Positions 1-9,460 of a stretch of DNA of 64,000 bases are shown piece by piece. Below the pieces are notes generated by a model that did no database searches, had not been told where the DNA came from, and was given only the letters and a program-made list of their open reading frames with translations. Position numbers and translations under genes: made by a program. Numbering within the stretch: position 1 is the stretch's first letter; the number at the start of each line of letters is the position of its first letter. Source of the stretch: Fictibacillus solisalsi (GTDB taxonomy: Bacteria; Bacillota; Bacilli; Bacillales; Fictibacillaceae); the NCBI RefSeq assembly GCF_900103485.1, contig NZ_FNHW01000001.1, positions 1,399,418 to 1,463,417 of the forward strand, given 5' to 3'.

Positions 1-174
1 ATAACCAACAAAGAAAAAGTAGCCTTTGCAAATAAAGGGTTAGAGAAGGATCAGTTTATTGATGATTGTCTGCGCTTATCCTGTCAAATCTTTGTAAATG
101 GAGATATTACTGTTCGTCCAATCATGACAGTAAAAAACACTGGTACTGCTGCAGGTCCGAGACCAGCGGACTAA
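1..174 (+). CDS. C-terminal end of a 2Fe-2S ferredoxin-like protein (partial)
   Basis: The first frame is open from the window edge to TAA at 172-174 (57 residues). It contains CLRLSCQIFVNGDITVRP, which resembles the C-terminal strand of plant/adrenodoxin-type 2Fe-2S ferredoxins: the last cluster cysteine followed by a basic-polar-CQ motif and a short beta strand. The tail AAGPRPAD is polar. The N-terminal cluster cysteines lie outside the window, so the assignment rests on this one motif. A rho-independent terminator follows about 50 bases downstream, consistent with a real gene end. Confidence 0.5.
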   Translation: MTNKEKVAFANKGLEKDQFIDDCLRLSCQIFVNGDITVRPIMTVKNTGTAAGPRPAD

Positions 175-220
175 ATGTAGACATCATAGCCCAAATCGAT
201 ATCCACATATGAACTGCTCA

Positions 221-249
221 ACCACTCTATCCACTTGAGTGGTTTTTTT
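221..249 (+). terminator. Rho-independent terminator after the ferredoxin-like gene
   Basis: ACCACTC (221-227) pairs with GAGTGGT (237-243) and is followed directly by a run of T. It closes the upstream plus-strand gene before the LysM/GH18 gene. Confidence 0.75.
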
Positions 250-310
250 AATGATAATCCATAAAACAATTACATATATTTAATAAAAAATGTAGAAATG
301 AGGGCGTTCT

Positions 311-1570
311 ATGTTTATTTATGTAGTTAAAACGGATGATTCCTTATTTTCCATCGCAACAAAATATCAAGTTTCTATAGATAGTATACGGATGATGAAT
401 GGATTAAAAACAGATAGATTAGTACCAGGTCAAGATTTACTCATTCCAACGAATATGTATAATGTTCAGCCTGGTGATTCGATATATAAAATTGCACAAA
501 TGGCTTTGATTCCAGTTGAAACTATTCGTCTATATAACGGTCTACAATCGGATATGTTAATGGTCGGAATGAGGTTGTATTTGCCTCCCCGACCTAAGTA
601 TGAAGCAGATGGCTTTAGTTATGTAACACCATCTACCTCAGAAAGGAATCAAATGATCGTCCAGACCTTTGCACCAATTAATACTTACTTTGGAATCTTC
701 GAGTACCATGTTCAAGAAGATGGAAGTTTGAGTACTTTAAATGATCACCAACTTATTAGGCTATCAAAAGAGAATAAGGTAGCACCCCTTGCGGTTATTA
801 CGAATTTGACACCGACAGGATTTAGTCCCGAATTAACAAGGCGGGTATTAAATACTCCTGAAATAAGAGAGCGATTAATTAATAATATCTACAACCTAGT
901 CAAGACCAAAAACTATGCTGGGGTAAATGTTGATTTTGAACGGCTACGTGAAAGTGAAAGGGATTTGTACAGTGGCTTCTTACGTTCGTTAAGTGAAAGG
1001 TTGAGGCCCGAAGGATATTATACATCCGTTGCGGTACCGGCTAAAACAAGTGATGATATTCCTTGGTTAAAGGGGTATGATTACGGAGGAATTGGAGCAG
1101 CTGTTGATTTTATCTTTATTATGGCCTATGACTGGCACGAAACAAGCACTCCACCTGGACCTGTTGCTCCTATTACGGAAGTAAGAAAAACAATCGAATA
1201 TGCTCTTAATCACATGCGGGGAAATAAAATTATCCTTGGTGTTCCACGCTATGGGTATGATTGGACAATGATTAATGGAACGGTAGATAGTGCCCGTGCC
1301 GTTTCTGTCTCTAGGGCAGTAGAAACGGCTATGAAATATCAAGTGCCAATTCAATACTCTACAGAATATCAGCAGCCTTTCTACCAGTATCGAGACGAAA
1401 CGGGTAAGAGACACATTGTATGGTTCGAAGATGCGAGGGCTCGTGCTCAAAAACTCCAACTGATGGTTGTCTATCGTTTAAGAGGGATTGGAGCTTGGCA
1501 ATTAGGATTACAATTTATTCAATCTGCTATTTTAGTGAATGAATTTATGATTCCCAAAAAAATCATTTGA
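311..1570 (+). CDS. sleL: Spore cortex-lytic N-acetylglucosaminidase, LysM x2 + GH18 (SleL/YaaH type)
   Basis: A 419-residue protein with two N-terminal LysM modules (about residues 2-46 and 48-92, the second starting YNVQPGDSIYKIAQ) and a GH18 barrel. The GH18 motif GVNVDFERL places the catalytic acid at Glu210. No secretion signal precedes the first LysM, as in SleL/YaaH proteins that are packaged into the spore. Known members are N-acetylglucosaminidases acting on muramic-delta-lactam cortex fragments during germination. The ATG at 311 follows GAGGGCG at a short distance. The length matches the family. An LysM-only remnant lies at 2818-2935 on the other strand but is not adjacent. Family assignment is firm; the exact substrate is inferred. 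Confidence 0.9.
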   Translation: MFIYVVKTDDSLFSIATKYQVSIDSIRMMNGLKTDRLVPGQDLLIPTNMYNVQPGDSIYKIAQMALIPVETIRLYNGLQSDMLMVGMRLYLPPRPKYEADGFSYVTPSTSERNQMIVQTFAPINTYFGIFEYHVQEDGSLSTLNDHQLIRLSKENKVAPLAVITNLTPTGFSPELTRRVLNTPEIRERLINNIYNLVKTKNYAGVNVDFERLRESERDLYSGFLRSLSERLRPEGYYTSVAVPAKTSDDIPWLKGYDYGGIGAAVDFIFIMAYDWHETSTPPGPVAPITEVRKTIEYALNHMRGNKIILGVPRYGYDWTMINGTVDSARAVSVSRAVETAMKYQVPIQYSTEYQQPFYQYRDETGKRHIVWFEDARARAQKLQLMVVYRLRGIGAWQLGLQFIQSAILVNEFMIPKKII

Positions 1571-1879
1571 TAAACAAAATCTCCTATAATTAGAGATTAT
1601 GTTTAGTAAAAAGTAGATAAAACTGATCTTTTTTTGAATCCTTTGAGAAACCCTTATTTCGAAAGTAAGGATAACGGATTTACGAGGAGCTTTTTTCTTG
1701 AATCATTTACAAATAATATCTACTGACTTATCCGTAACAGTTACTAAATTTAAATTGTAAAGTACAAAATAATTGACTTCTTGAGTTCGATTAACGAAAA
1801 GTGTATATTGAGTTTACTACACGGGAAGTAAACTTGGCATCATCTTTGATACGATCCATTTGCTGCAACAATCGATTTT

Positions 1880-2104
1880 TTAACAAGATTCTTCCTCCTC
1901 TACACTGTCCATAAAGCGCCAATCCTCACTTCCGATTGGTCGATAGAAGAACTTGATAACGCCATTTTCATTCTTCGCTTGTTTGTATTCATGAGTTTTA
2001 TCCTCAAAGTAGATGCCTGCGGAATCTTCCATGGTTTGTGTAGCGATAATTCCAAAGTGGATCTTCAACATATTGCCTGTCACGGGTAATGTAGCTGTTA
2101 TCAT
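1880..2104 (-). CDS. Small hypothetical protein (74 aa)
   Basis: A 74-residue acidic protein starting at ATG 2104, with the strong site AAAGGGGAG seven bases upstream. It is predicted soluble and beta-rich, with the Trp/Phe-rich stretch IKFFYRPIGSEDWRFMDS and an acidic tail EEEESC. No family was recognised. It is followed by nothing obvious downstream and lies 40 bases after the terminator of the next minus-strand gene, so it is probably transcribed on its own. The ribosome binding site is the main reason to believe it. Confidence 0.55.
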   Translation of the reverse strand: MITATLPVTGNMLKIHFGIIATQTMEDSAGIYFEDKTHEYKQAKNENGVIKFFYRPIGSEDWRFMDSVEEEESC

Positions 2105-2130
2105 TCAAATCTCCCCTTTACCTCATCCAT

Positions 2131-2160
2131 ACAAAAAAGACACCTCAATGTTGAGATGTC
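2131..2160 (-). terminator. Terminator of the membrane-anchored hypothetical gene
   Basis: On the minus strand GACATCTCAA, a short loop and TTGAGGTGTC form a stem with one G-U pair, followed by TTTTTTG. The stem overlaps the end of the coding region at 2145. Confidence 0.7.
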
Positions 2161-2681
2161 CTTTGATATTCGTCATATAAGGTTGTTAATATGTCTAAGC
2201 TTGATGCATGTTCAACCCGCAAATTCCATAATGACGTTTTTAATTCGCTTCTCGTCATATTTGGGTCGTCCAATATTGTTTCAAGAGAATCGTCAATCGA
2301 TTCATATGTATAAATGAGCTGTCTCAATTGATCTCGGTCATAACGAGTTAGCTTTAATTTTCGGGTATCAAGATAAACGTAATCGTCCCGTAACTCCCGA
2401 ACTTCCTTTTGCATACCGATAAGCTCATAAATATTTAATCTGACATCACCTTTCGTTTTCAGCCAAGGTTGCTCCAGATAGTAAATCGATTTTTGAATAT
2501 ACTGGTTCAATTCAGTGTTTATTTTCTTTTCAAGAACTTTATTTTGTAACGATTTGAGGTCCTTGCTGAATTGGCCAATCAAATGATTATCACCATTCAA
2601 AGTATACTCTTTTTTTACTGCAAGAAAGGAATACGGAAAATACCAATTGCAGAACAATAAAATGACTACAATAGCAATCAA
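2145..2681 (-). CDS. Membrane-anchored hypothetical protein, uncertain start
   Basis: One N-terminal hydrophobic segment (MIAIVVILLFCNWYF) is followed by about 150 mostly charged, helical residues outside the membrane. The coordinates use the first standard start, TTG at 2681, which has no ribosome binding site. The frame stays open upstream, where a strong AAGGGGGTGAG lies just before an in-frame ATA at 2705-2703. Starting there adds KRKVFKAL, a typical basic signal-anchor leader. The true start may therefore be a non-standard ATA, or a start codon was lost by mutation. No family was recognised. A terminator at 2131-2160 ends the transcript. Confidence 0.6.
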   Translation of the reverse strand: MIAIVVILLFCNWYFPYSFLAVKKEYTLNGDNHLIGQFSKDLKSLQNKVLEKKINTELNQYIQKSIYYLEQPWLKTKGDVRLNIYELIGMQKEVRELRDDYVYLDTRKLKLTRYDRDQLRQLIYTYESIDDSLETILDDPNMTRSELKTSLWNLRVEHASSLDILTTLYDEYQRTSQH

Positions 2682-2764
2682 AGCTTTAAAAACTTTTCTC
2701 TTTATACACTCACCCCCTTAACTCCATATTCAACATACCATTAATTTCTAAATTATGGAATAAA

Positions 2765-2797
2765 TATCAAAAAAATACAGGTACACTGGGTACCTGC
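2765..2797 (-). terminator. Terminator downstream of the LysM remnant
   Basis: CAGGTAC (2778-2784) and GTACCTG (2790-2796) form an inverted repeat. On the minus strand it runs into a T-rich tract. It lies 20 bases past the stop of the decayed LysM reading frame, which suggests a former complete gene. Confidence 0.6.
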
Positions 2798-2817
2798 CTT
2801 CATTTACATTAGGGGTG

Positions 2818-2935
2818 TTAGGAAACACAAATTTTTTGGCCTAAGCTGATCTTATTGACGTTTTTCACCTTCGGATTCAGGGCCTTAATTTTCGCGGTAG
2901 TCGTTTTGAACGTTTCCGCAATCTCCCTTATTATA
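2818..2935 (-). pseudogene. Remnant of a LysM-domain protein (C-terminal LysM only)
   Basis: Read on the minus strand, an open stretch ends with REIAETFKTTTAKIKALNP and then KVKNVNKISLGQKICVS before TAA at 2820-2818. This is the C-terminal two thirds of a LysM module: the IA-x-x-F...I-x-x-LNP...L/V-x-x-GQ-x-I signature ending in the usual ICVS/ICVP. No start codon or upstream LysM half (GDTLW-like) is present. The remnant still has its terminator at 2765-2797. It is probably the tail of a former spore-coat or cell-wall protein. Confidence 0.7.
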
Positions 2936-3187
2936 TAGCAACATATGTTCTTATATCAATAGACCTTAAACAAACCTCTAGTTTGAATTGCATAGAACCT
3001 GTGTTATGCGCAATTATAATATATCTTATGTAGGGCTTATTAGTCTCCCCCTCTCTTGATGATTAATGACATAAATGTGTTGACCTTGTTTTTGCTATGC
3101 AACACTCTAATCAACATTGAAGTGGCAACTAGGATACTATAATATTAATTATGTAATTACTTTGGAAATTCCTTAGGAGGTTTTCCC

Positions 3188-3379
3188 GTGGATGGTGGTA
3201 CAGTAACTGGACCAGAGGATTTTATGATTCAATTTGGCCCCATAATTATTGTTTCATTTTCAGCTTTAGTTATCGCTTTCATCATATGGGTTCTTATCAG
3301 ATTAACAAGAAAAATTGGTAAGGGATTATTACGAACGTTTAGATCTGTATGTATGTTGGACGGACTGGTAGTATATTGA
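3188..3379 (+). CDS. Small single-span membrane protein (63 aa)
   Basis: The GTG at 3188 sits eight bases after a strong TAGGAGG. The product has a short polar N-terminus, one membrane helix (about residues 17-42, PIIIVSFSALVIAFIIWVLI), then a basic segment RLTRKIGKGLLRTFRS. The last residues (VCMLDGLVVY) look less natural, so the reading frame may have been altered near its end. No family was recognised. It has no close neighbour on the same strand. Confidence 0.5.
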   Translation: MDGGTVTGPEDFMIQFGPIIIVSFSALVIAFIIWVLIRLTRKIGKGLLRTFRSVCMLDGLVVY

Positions 3380-3474
3380 CGCGTCTTCGTATGGGGCATT
3401 CAAGTGGAAAAATTAGAATCCAATAGTCGCTAAACCATTGAGACACCATATATACCATCTCCCTTACTTAGTCA

Positions 3475-3600
3475 TCAGCTACTTGTTCTTTGTATCTCGC
3501 TATACCAGTATTCTGCATCGTCGTTAGCATACTTTGCTTTAAGTATTGTAGGGATCAGAGAAGCGCCAATACCAATGGCTGTAACATTTAGTTTTATGTC
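3475..3600 (-). pseudogene. Short unrecognised coding remnant without a start codon
   Basis: A 41-codon open stretch on the minus strand, bounded upstream by TAG (3603-3601) and ending in TGA, reads DIKLNVTAIGIGASLIPTIL and then a polar tail ending QRTSS. The composition looks like genuine coding sequence with one membrane or amphipathic segment, but no start codon is in frame. It could be the tail of a lost gene or chance. The family is unknown. Confidence 0.25.
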
Positions 3601-3608
3601 CTATTATT

Positions 3609-3628
3609 CGTAAAATAAGTATTTTACG
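3609..3628. repeat. Perfect 20-bp palindrome
   Basis: CGTAAAATA and TATTTTACG flank a two-base centre (AG). It lies just upstream of the minus-strand remnant at 3475-3600, so it may be a former operator or part of its promoter. There is no T-run, so it is not a typical terminator. Confidence 0.45.
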
Positions 3629-3717
3629 CAAAATTAAATATTGAACTAGCAATGATAAATATTAATATATCGTGGGTCTTCCCTTATCTCTCTTTGGACT
3701 AGGAGATTCCATAATAA

Positions 3718-3742
3718 GCGACCAAGGGGATGACTTGGTCGC
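3718..3742. repeat. Strong hairpin GCGACCAAG/CTTGGTCGC
   Basis: A nine-base-pair GC-rich inverted repeat with a seven-base loop lies 65 bases beyond the stop of the minus-strand gene 3809-3985. Reading on that strand, the sequence after the stem is only weakly T-rich (TTATTATGG), so it may be a weak terminator for that gene. Confidence 0.45.
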
Positions 3743-3808
3743 GTAAAAATTGAGGTATCTATTCTCTTTTATATCAACGAAGGTCAACACAATTATAACA
3801 GGTGGCAC

Positions 3809-3985
3809 TTAGTTTACTTTAGTATATCCAACAGTTCTTACTTTTTCTAAATCTACCTTTCGAATAAGAACATATGTATTTGAATCATTTGTAATAATGA
3901 CTTCATCGCCCTCTAAGTCCTTAGTTGCTATCTCTAAAGAATCATATACGAAACCCTTTATTCTCTCATCATTAACTATTATCAT
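3809..3985 (-). CDS. Small hypothetical protein (58 aa)
   Basis: The ATG at 3985 is preceded by TATGGAG seven bases upstream, so the 58-residue form MIIVNDERIKG...YTKVN is preferred over a longer frame beginning at 4114 whose extra N-terminus looks like non-coding translation. It is predicted soluble, with alternating strands and acidic patches (DLEGDEVIITNDSNTYVLIRK). It has no cysteine or histidine cluster. No family was recognised. A hairpin at 3718-3742 may end its transcript. Confidence 0.45.
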   Translation of the reverse strand: MIIVNDERIKGFVYDSLEIATKDLEGDEVIITNDSNTYVLIRKVDLEKVRTVGYTKVN

Positions 3986-4207
3986 GCTATACACTCCATA
4001 TGCTTCAAATGTGTTCCTTTCTATATATTCTAACAAACTGTATATAAATTGGGCACACAATAATACAAATTTCAACCTACTAAAGAATCTTCCTGGCTTC
4101 CTGATCCCTAACATAAAGTAAAATCAAACAGAATCCATGAGAATTCTTCTTAAAAGCATTGGATTATCGTTTAATGAAAAGTTTCCTTCTGGAAAATGCA
4201 GATGTTG

Positions 4208-4600
4208 TCACAGATTTTTATTCGTTACATTATTAATTACTGTTGTTACGCTTGCGTTTTCATCACTACTTGACTCACCATGACCAGGTCCAAAAAGATT
4301 CAATATTACAACCCCTACAAGAATTAAAACTATACCAGTAACGCTGGCAACGTTAATTTTCTCTTTCCAAATCAAAATTGATATTATAGTGGTAGCAATA
4401 ATCCCAAAGCCAGACCAAAGTGCATAAGCGGTATTAAGTGGAATAGTCTTTATTGCTAATGATAAAAAGAAAAAAGAAGCAATAAAAGAAATAATTGTTC
4501 CAACTGTAGGATAGATCTTTGAGAATCCTTCAGATGCCTTTAGCATAGATGTACCAGTAAGCTCACTGATAATCGCGAGTACTAAAAATAAATATGACAA
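4208..4600 (-). CDS. Small multidrug resistance (SMR/EmrE-type) efflux protein
   Basis: Four hydrophobic helices in about 105 residues, with the family's essential membrane glutamate at Glu13 (LAIISELTGTSMLKAS), the motif TAYALWSGFG in helix 3 and LILVGVVILNL in helix 4. A polar tail (GHGESSSDENASVTTVINN) extends beyond the usual end. SMR proteins act as dimers that exchange protons for cationic drugs or guanidinium. The start is TTG at 4600 with GGGAGG about ten bases upstream. It stands alone rather than as the paired type (EbrAB, YkkCD), so a homodimer is inferred. The specific substrate is unknown. Confidence 0.88.
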   Translation of the reverse strand: MSYLFLVLAIISELTGTSMLKASEGFSKIYPTVGTIISFIASFFFLSLAIKTIPLNTAYALWSGFGIIATTIISILIWKEKINVASVTGIVLILVGVVILNLFGPGHGESSSDENASVTTVINNVTNKNL

Positions 4601-4790
4601 TACTTAATATCCTCCCTTCCTTTCCAAATGATTTATGATTAGGATATAATTGTAAGTCTACAATAGAATTTATAAATTTATAAGCCTTTAATTTCTCCAA
4701 TAAATATGCGCAAACTTATATGAATTTAAACTTTTTAAAACATCAAGAAACAACAGAGGTGCGGTTACTCTCACCATCCAATATGGAAGT

Positions 4791-5048
4791 TTACCCTCTT
4801 GCTTTAATATCTTCCAATCCGTGGGATGCAGGATAAATAAATTTACAATTCAAGCATCGAAATGTCTTCTTTTCATTAACAGGTCCCTTCCTAAAACAAA
4901 AATTCGCCAGAAGAAGAGAGAATCTTTTAATCGTGATACATGGCAAATTGAATTTCCGGGAGAAAATATACGGGCCAAAAGCAGTTATTGCAACTTGAAA
5001 CCTTTCACATGCGCCTTGGTAATGGATAATTTCATCCTTATCATTCAT
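4791..5048 (-). CDS. Doubtful hypothetical ORF with CxxC motif
   Basis: An 85-codon frame from ATG 5048. The frame is open a further 31 codons upstream (LKLKEEYEDQLAFAKDM), a plausible charged helix, but no start codon or ribosome binding site is found there. The C-terminal part has FRCLNCKFIYPASHG, which could be one half of a zinc-binding site. The middle is rich in rare combinations and may have shifted frame. It is probably the decayed remains of a gene; no family was recognised. Confidence 0.25.
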   Translation of the reverse strand: MNDKDEIIHYQGACERFQVAITAFGPYIFSRKFNLPCITIKRFSLLLANFCFRKGPVNEKKTFRCLNCKFIYPASHGLEDIKARG

Positions 5049-5172
5049 ATCTTTAGCAAACGCTAATTGATCCTCATACTCTTCTTTTAACTTTAAAAGT
5101 CCTAAAAAGAGCCGTGTTCAATAAAAAAGCCGCAATCTTAAAACTAATGTATCCGTTAGCTTACTAACAACT

Positions 5173-5766
5173 TCAATGTTTTAGAAAAAATTCAACCATT
5201 CTATTAAACGCTTTTTGTGCTGATTTTATATTATACTTTTGAGAATATGGATCACAAAATCCATGTTGTCCGTTAAATTTATGTACTTCGATATTCTTTT
5301 TTTCTAAGCTTATAATTAAGCCGTCAACATTAAATGATTTCTCTTCTTCTGGAAAAAGAAGCATTGTTGGACATAAAGGTTCTATCCCTAAATAGTTTCT
5401 AATTTGAGAACCATAGTATCCAACTATTCCATCGAGACCATCTTCCTCACTACACAACCAAGCAATAGTTGCCCCCACACTAAATCCAACAATATATACT
5501 TTTTCATAGTTATCTTTAATATGTAACAGTACATTTTTAATTTGGTTTGAAGCATTCATAAAACCGATATTTTCTATAAAATTACGATATGCAAGCTCTT
5601 CTTGAGAGTATTCAAATGGAGCTTCGTCATCTAATAAATTGGGACAAATGACATCAAAATTTTTTTGTGAGAGTGATTGGCAAATATTTATCATATGATT
5701 GTTAATTCCATAGATTTCATGAACAATAATGATGACAGTGTTCGAATTATTATGTATGTTTATCAT
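5173..5766 (-). CDS. Dienelactone-hydrolase-like alpha/beta hydrolase
   Basis: A 197-residue alpha/beta hydrolase of the DLH branch. It has the early HEIYGIN loop (the HE/YG motif that helps orient the nucleophile), the nucleophile elbow VGFSVGA (Ser instead of the Cys of classical dienelactone hydrolase), and the late FNGQHGFCDP motif with the catalytic histidine. It is cytosolic with no signal peptide. The ATG at 5766 follows GGGAGG. It is a single gene with no operon partner, so the substrate is unknown. The family is clear; use of Ser rather than Cys is common in uncharacterised members. Confidence 0.82.
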   Translation of the reverse strand: MINIHNNSNTVIIIVHEIYGINNHMINICQSLSQKNFDVICPNLLDDEAPFEYSQEELAYRNFIENIGFMNASNQIKNVLLHIKDNYEKVYIVGFSVGATIAWLCSEEDGLDGIVGYYGSQIRNYLGIEPLCPTMLLFPEEEKSFNVDGLIISLEKKNIEVHKFNGQHGFCDPYSQKYNIKSAQKAFNRMVEFFLKH

Positions 5767-6097
5767 TTTTTCCTCCCATAGCCTTTGATCTTAGTATAAG
5801 GTTAAATCTAAAGTTGTACGTATAAATCCTTAGATAAACTGCATCATAGTTTAAGCACATTACTTTCCAATCTTTTTCGTAATTTTAGCATTTTCACAAC
5901 TTGTTTACTCACAATCGAACCCGTTTTGAATAATTACTTTGAATGAACTGTAAATGCATTCCTTCAGGATTTTTTCTTTCAATAGAAAACTAACAGTATA
6001 ATTTTTACTCCTAAAGACGACTCTTTCTTGTCAATTACTTAAAAGGACAATACAAATGGATGTATATAGGAATTATCGAAGGTAGCATTAAAAGAAA
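5767..6097. other. Intergenic stretch, nothing recognised
   Basis: AT-rich and without a gene on either strand that has both a start and a ribosome binding site. A 28-codon minus-strand open run (FKTGSIVSKQVVKML...) near 5850-5935 is the only coding-looking piece, and it is too short to identify. Confidence 0.4.
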
Positions 6098-6125
6098 AAA
6101 GCCCATCAGTGCGATGGGTTTTTTT
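6098..6125. terminator. Bidirectional terminator
   Basis: CCCATC (6102-6107) pairs with GATGGG (6113-6118), flanked by an A-run on the left and a T-run on the right. It can end the minus-strand transcript from the gene at 6270-6815. Confidence 0.75.
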
Positions 6126-6269
6126 CTTATGTTATTGACAATCATATTAGTTGTCGTTACCCCTTGCTTCCCCTACGAAAATCTAGCTTGATCCTTTCGT
6201 GAATTTACGATGAGATATCAGTCACATTTTTTTGTCTTTTTTAAAACCACTAGTAGCCATTTGTTTAAT

Positions 6270-6815
6270 CTAATTCTGTTTATTTTTAGGGATTAAGTGT
6301 ATTTCCCCTCGCACATTTTTCCGATAGAGAATACTGGTTTTCTCTATCAGTTTTGTTAAGATATTCAAGGCTTTTTTTAGACCTTCTTCTTTCCCTAAGA
6401 GAAATTGAGATTCTGCCGATGTCTGGGTTGCTTGATTAGAAATCGTGTTAGCTTCTTCTTCCAACAATCCTTTTAGTATGTGTAATTGCAACTGTCCAAG
6501 CTCCCTGTCCAGTAAACGTTCATCCTCCACAGCCTTTTGTTTATTTATCATTTCATCCGCTAATTGATCTATATCCTTTGACTTATAGTGATGGGCATTT
6601 TTAAGGATGTCCATATATTCATTCGTTTTGCTTCGAACCAATTTCACGGAATGGTCAGAGTGATCCTTTAAAAAATTAAAGATCAGTTGGCCGCTTTCTA
6701 AATGACAGTTATGCAGTAAGGAGTACTCACCTTGAAAGCAATGCCCTTTTTTATCATACTTGCCCAATCGGCTATATTCGTGGCATGTTGGACAGTAAAT
6801 TAAAAATTCTTCCAT
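6270..6815 (-). CDS. Hypothetical protein with Cys/His zinc-ribbon-like N-terminus, downstream of groEL
   Basis: The preferred start is ATG 6815, which has GAGGTG seven bases upstream. The product is 181 residues. The N-terminus MEEFLIYCPTCHEYSRLGKY has a CxxC pair, followed by Cys/His residues (GHCFQGEY...HNCH) that could complete a metal site. The rest is long, charged and helical (about residues 60-181). No family was recognised. It lies 74 bases past groEL, beyond groEL's terminator, on the same strand, so partial read-through from the CIRCE-controlled promoter is possible. A role in handling protein folding is only a guess from position. Confidence 0.6.
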   Translation of the reverse strand: MEEFLIYCPTCHEYSRLGKYDKKGHCFQGEYSLLHNCHLESGQLIFNFLKDHSDHSVKLVRSKTNEYMDILKNAHHYKSKDIDQLADEMINKQKAVEDERLLDRELGQLQLHILKGLLEEEANTISNQATQTSAESQFLLGKEEGLKKALNILTKLIEKTSILYRKNVRGEIHLIPKNKQN

Positions 6816-6843
6816 AGAATTCACCTCAATAGCTATGGAATAA

Positions 6844-6870
6844 AAACCCGTCCGTATGGCAACGGACGGG
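6844..6870 (-). terminator. Terminator of groES-groEL
   Basis: CCCGTCCGT (6847-6855) pairs with ACGGACGGG (6862-6870). On the minus strand the stem is followed by TTTTTATT. It lies 19 bases past the groEL stop. Confidence 0.9.
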
Positions 6871-6888
6871 CTAACGGTGTACATTAAT

Positions 6889-8809
<1,921 letters not shown>

Positions 8810-8838
8810 ATAAGGCCCTCCTTTTTTATATTTTTTGG

Positions 8839-8865
8839 TTAGCACTCATTAACCTAGAGTGCTAA
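8839..8865. promoter_or_regulatory. CIRCE operator (HrcA binding site)
   Basis: TTAGCACTC (8839-8847), nine-base spacer, GAGTGCTAA (8857-8865): a perfect match to the CIRCE consensus. It lies between the promoter and groES, the standard arrangement for HrcA repression relieved by heat shock. Confidence 0.97.
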
Positions 8866-8874
8866 ACCACTATT

Positions 8875-8903
8875 AATATAAAATGGTTTTTTTGGGGAAT
8901 CAA
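8875..8903 (-). promoter_or_regulatory. Sigma-A promoter of groES-groEL
   Basis: On the minus strand TTGATT (8903-8898), a 17-base spacer and TATATT (8880-8875) form a good vegetative promoter, placed so that transcription starts at or just before the CIRCE element. Confidence 0.8.
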
Positions 8904-9050
8904 GCTCAAAAAAAAGTGGATTTAGATATTTTTCGCATAAAAATGGTTAAATAAATGAATGTCTTTAATGCTTTTCTGAAAATTTTATGGATTTTCGTAA
9001 ATTTTTGAGAGAATTATCCTATATTTGGATAAATAAAAAAGAACATCCAC

Positions 9051-9080
9051 AAAAAAACCGCCCACCAATGGATGGGTCGG
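9051..9080 (-). terminator. Terminator of the copper/ferredoxin gene group
   Basis: On the minus strand CCGACCCATCC and GGTGGGCGG form an imperfect GC-rich stem followed by seven T. It lies just beyond the stop of the ferredoxin-like gene at 9092. Confidence 0.75.
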
Positions 9081-9091
9081 ATGATTATCAT

Positions 9092-9442
9092 TTAATCATT
9101 TTCTTTTTTTTGTTCAGTGGATGAAACAAACTTCTTTCCGTTGAAGGAATAAGCGATACACTCTTGTAGTTTTTGATTTTGACTTATGGTCTGTATCAGT
9201 TTATAGCCTAATTTGGGAGTCATATGTTTATACCAGTCACCATCGGGATAAACCACTACCGTTGGACCATCTTGGCAGCGACCATTACATAGTGTAAGAG
9301 TCGTATGAATGTCATCGGATAACCCTTGATCTTTGATCTCACTCCTAATGGCTTTCGTCGTTTCTTCAGCACCCTTGCGCTTACAACTGGCACCGTTACA
9401 TAATAAGACATGTTTGTTTACACCTGACAGTTCCATTTTCAA
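9092..9442 (-). CDS. Thioredoxin-fold (2Fe-2S) ferredoxin
   Basis: A 116-residue cytosolic protein with LLCNGASCKRKGAEE near the N-terminus and LCNGRCQDGPTVVVYPDGDWY in the middle. The four cysteines (C-x4-C and C-x3-C) match the 2Fe-2S ligands of thioredoxin-like ferredoxins, and GPTVVVYPDG is the family's strand signature. Such proteins transfer electrons, and some sit in metal or cobalamin clusters. The start has AGGTG upstream. It is 18 bases downstream of the secreted copper-associated protein, so it probably belongs to the copA transcript. Its redox partner is unknown. Confidence 0.85.
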   Translation of the reverse strand: MKMELSGVNKHVLLCNGASCKRKGAEETTKAIRSEIKDQGLSDDIHTTLTLCNGRCQDGPTVVVYPDGDWYKHMTPKLGYKLIQTISQNQKLQECIAYSFNGKKFVSSTEQKKEND

Positions 9443-9460
9443 AACACCTCACTCGTGAAC

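Noticed and set aside
1579-1599. Small hairpin after the SleL-like gene
   Set aside because: AATCTC/GAGATT is short and has no T-run; not enough to call a terminator.
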